Assembly: GCA_002772115.1 (NCBI GenBank)
Contig: PCRW01000078.1
Coordinates: 1-7,663 of the forward strand
Source: Candidatus Moranbacteria bacterium CG23_combo_of_CG06-09_8_20_14_all_35_22
GTDB lineage: Bacteria > Patescibacteriota > Minisyncoccia > Moranbacterales > UBA2206
Length of the DNA: 7,663 bases
Direction: 5' to 3'
Made by a program: the position numbers and the translations under genes
Part shown: one piece after another, positions 6,280-7,663 of the stretch
Layout of the letters: each line of letters starts with the position of its first letter
Numbering within the stretch: position 1 is the first letter of the stretch
Notes under the pieces: generated by a model
Told to the model about the DNA's origin: nothing
Seen by the model: only the letters and a program-made list of their open reading frames with translations
Databases searched by the model: none

Positions 6280-7513
6280 TATTCCACTGGCTGATCGGAT
6301 TCGTCCAGAAAATCTGGAGGATTTTTTTGGGCAGGAAAAATTGATTTCAAAAAAATCTTTTTTTTCTAATGCTATAAAAAACGATAGCATCCCATCAATG
6401 ATTCTTTGGGGACCTCCCGGATCAGGCAAAACTACGCTCGCGCATATTATCGCCAAAAATACCGGCGCTGAATTTATTATTTTAAGTGCTACTTCCAGTG
6501 GGAAAAAAAATTTGGCGGAAGTTGTGGCTAAGGCCAAAGATAATATACGAAAAAATAAAAAAACCATTCTTTTTATCGACGAAATTCATCGCTGGAACAA
6601 AAGCCAGCAAGATGCGCTTTTGCCCAGTGTGGAAAAAGGCCTAATTATTCTTATTGGGGCAACGACCGAAAATCCGAGTTTTGAAGTGAATGGCGCTTTG
6701 CTTTCACGCACGCGGGTTTTTGTTTTGGAAAAATTGACGGAAAAAGATTTGGAAAAAATAATTTTGCGGGCAACTAAAATTATAAACAGTGCTGACAAAA
6801 ATAGAATTGAAATAACTTCAGAAGTCATAAAATTTCTAGCGTATATGTCCAATGGCGACGCGAGGACGGCGCTCAATGTTTTGGATATTTTATACTCTCA
6901 AAAAAATACCCAAGAGTCTAAACCTCCAATTGGAGGTTTAGACTCCAAAAATGGCATTGGAAAAATCTCTATTGAAAAAATAAAAGAAGTTTTTCAAAAG
7001 ACGCATTTGCTTTATGATAAAAACGGCGAAGAGCATTATAATATTATTTCGGCGCTTCACAAATCAATGCGAGGGGGAGATGCTGACGCTTCGGTTTATT
7101 GGCTGGCAAGAATGTTAGAAGGCGGGGAAGACCCGCTTTACATTGCCCGTCGATTGGTGCGTTTTGCTTCGGAAGATATTGGGCTGGCGAATAATACGGC
7201 GCTAATTTTGACGAACACGGTTTTTGATGCTTGCCACAAATTGGGAATGCCGGAATGCGCTGTACATTTAACTCACTGTGTAATTTATCTTTCTAAAAGT
7301 AAAAAAGATATTACTGCTTATGAAGCGTATGAAAAAGCCAAAGCTGATGTGGAAAAATTCGGCAATCTTTCTGTTCCGCTACATATCCGAAACGCTCCGA
7401 CAAAGCTGATGAAAGATTTAGGTTATGCCAAAAATTATAAATACACGCCAAAAGAGGATAGTTCAACGCAGACATATTTTCCAAAAGAGTTAGAGGGGAG
7501 GAAGTATTTATGA
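6269..7513 (+). CDS. rarA: Replication-associated recombination ATPase RarA (MgsA)
   Basis: A 414-residue AAA+ ATPase of the RarA/MgsA/WRNIP1 family, which acts at stalled replication forks and DNA ends and interacts with single-strand binding protein. It begins with the family signature [18 protein letters not shown] (6-23). Walker A is GPPGSGKTT (48-56), Walker [11 protein letters not shown] (101-110), sensor 1 [12 protein letters not shown] (130-141), the arginine finger lies in LLSRTRVF (144-151) and sensor 2 in [13 protein letters not shown] (194-206). The C-terminal tetramerisation region starts at [20 protein letters not shown] (249-268) and includes [20 protein letters not shown] (280-299). 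Residues 216-226 are encoded mostly by a perfect 32-bp palindrome in the variable linker between these halves. The ATG at 6269 is chosen over a TTG at 6200 because it gives the standard N-terminus; GGA lies seven bases upstream inside mltG. The stop is TGA. Confidence 0.94.
   Translation: MDCNIPLADRIRPENLEDFFGQEKLISKKSFFSNAIKNDSIPSMILWGPPGSGKTTLAHIIAKNTGAEFIILSATSSGKKNLAEVVAKAKDNIRKNKKTILFIDEIHRWNKSQQDALLPSVEKGLIILIGATTENPSFEVNGALLSRTRVFVLEKLTEKDLEKIILRATKIINSADKNRIEITSEVIKFLAYMSNGDARTALNVLDILYSQKNTQESKPPIGGLDSKNGIGKISIEKIKEVFQKTHLLYDKNGEEHYNIISALHKSMRGGDADASVYWLARMLEGGEDPLYIARRLVRFASEDIGLANNTALILTNTVFDACHKLGMPECAVHLTHCVIYLSKSKKDITAYEAYEKAKADVEKFGNLSVPLHIRNAPTKLMKDLGYAKNYKYTPKEDSSTQTYFPKELEGRKYL
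6914..6945. repeat. Perfect 32-bp palindrome inside rarA
   Basis: The 16 bases GAGTCTAAACCTCCAA are followed directly by their exact reverse complement, with no spacer and no mismatch. The next flanking bases (A on the left, C on the right) do not pair, so the palindrome ends sharply. It begins on a codon boundary and, with one further base, gives 11 codons ([11 protein letters not shown]). The location is the variable linker after the AAA+ lid and before the conserved C-terminal domain. A perfect 32-bp palindrome is far beyond chance in coding DNA. I have a recollection of the CTAAACCTCC/GGAGGTTTAG motif recurring in CPR genomes, but cannot confirm it here. Confidence 0.85.
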
Positions 7514-7526
7514 TTTTGCACTAAAG

Positions 7527-7554
7527 AATTTTTAATTTTTTAATTTTTAATTTT
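7527..7554. repeat. Low-complexity TTTTTAAT tandem tract
   Basis: Four imperfect copies of an AATTTTT unit follow the rarA stop codon. The tract sits in an AT-only spacer between rarA and a possible convergent gene. It has no GC-rich stem, so it is not a typical intrinsic terminator, although its T-runs could contribute to transcript ending on the plus strand. Confidence 0.5.
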
Positions 7555-7579
7555 GTAAATAAATCTTAAATCTAAATTT

Positions 7580-7663
7580 TTAAGGAATAGCGGCAAGAAC
7601 TCCCTGTTGTTGTCCGTACTCGGACACACAGGGATGAATTGCCACGAACTGACCATTACCTGA
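7580..7663 (-). CDS. Possible 3' end of a convergent gene, product unknown (partial)
   Basis: On the minus strand one frame is open from the window edge to a TAA at 7580-7582, encoding 27 residues that include QFVAIHPCVSEYGQQQGVL and end in AAIP. The base composition changes from almost pure A+T to mixed exactly where this frame ends, as expected for a gene terminus next to an AT-rich spacer. I do not recognise the protein. Against it, one other minus-strand frame is also open here and the fragment is short. The region also holds a strong hairpin (7601-7635), so a structured repeat or RNA is an alternative. Confidence 0.3.
   Translation of the reverse strand, partial: SGNGQFVAIHPCVSEYGQQQGVLAAIP
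7601..7635. repeat. Stem-loop near the window end
   Basis: The arms CCCTGT and ACAGGG form an outer 6-bp stem, followed by a small 3/1 internal loop and an inner 6-bp stem TGTCCG/CGGACA closed by a TACT tetraloop. It is the most stable hairpin in the intergenic DNA of this window. It is not followed by a T-tract on the plus strand. If the minus-strand gene is real, the hairpin lies within its last codons. Its role is unknown. Confidence 0.5.

Noticed and set aside
7511..7513. TGA as a possible glycine codon (SR1/Gracilibacteria code)
   Set aside because: RarA is full length with a normal family ending at this TGA, and no conserved gene in the window contains an internal TGA.
7514..7579. An intrinsic terminator after rarA
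   Set aside because: The spacer is almost pure A+T with T-runs but no GC-bearing stem directly before them.

Overview
The window is a gene-dense stretch of an AT-rich bacterial chromosome with short intergenic gaps and eight complete genes, all on the plus strand. Gene content and sequence style suggest a Candidate Phyla Radiation (Patescibacteria) bacterium, perhaps near the Parcubacteria/Moranbacteria. The clues are a DUF5674 protein paired with a small orphan helical protein, a MoxR-like ATPase with a long charged N-terminal region, few recognisable Shine-Dalgarno sites, and intergenic repeats rich in TACGAAAT and TTTTTAAT. This placement is inferred from style and family recall, not from a marker gene. 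TAA, TAG and TGA all act as stops, so the SR1/Gracilibacteria code in which TGA encodes glycine does not apply.

Layout: (1) 1-54 may be the 3' end of an upstream gene, perhaps of the SUMF1/FGE-sulfatase type. (2) 115-2088 encodes a 657-residue AAA+ ATPase. (3) 2111-2781 is a tight pair, a DUF5674 protein and a 109-residue protein of unknown function; a TATAAT box lies just before the first start codon. (4) 2794-4020 encodes malic enzyme. (5) 4003-4088 is an AT-rich inverted repeat running into the next gene's upstream region. (6) 4093-5165 holds a YjbQ/UPF0047 protein and a protein-L-isoaspartate methyltransferase. (7) 5269-7513 holds the cell-wall lytic transglycosylase MltG overlapping the replication-fork ATPase RarA. 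(8) After an AT-rich spacer, 7580-7663 may be the 3' end of a convergent minus-strand gene.

The genes are mostly housekeeping: central carbon metabolism (malic enzyme), protein repair (Pcm), peptidoglycan processing (MltG) and genome maintenance (RarA). No defence system, CRISPR array, transposase, tRNA or rRNA is visible.

The most interesting feature is a pair of palindromic DNA elements lying in frame inside conserved genes. A 78-bp, GC-rich, multi-stem element (2833-2910) adds exactly 26 codons near the N-terminus of malic enzyme; removing it restores the normal family sequence. A perfect 32-bp palindrome (6914-6945) lies in the variable linker of RarA. Together they suggest protein-coding palindromic repeats comparable in style to the Rickettsia palindromic elements.
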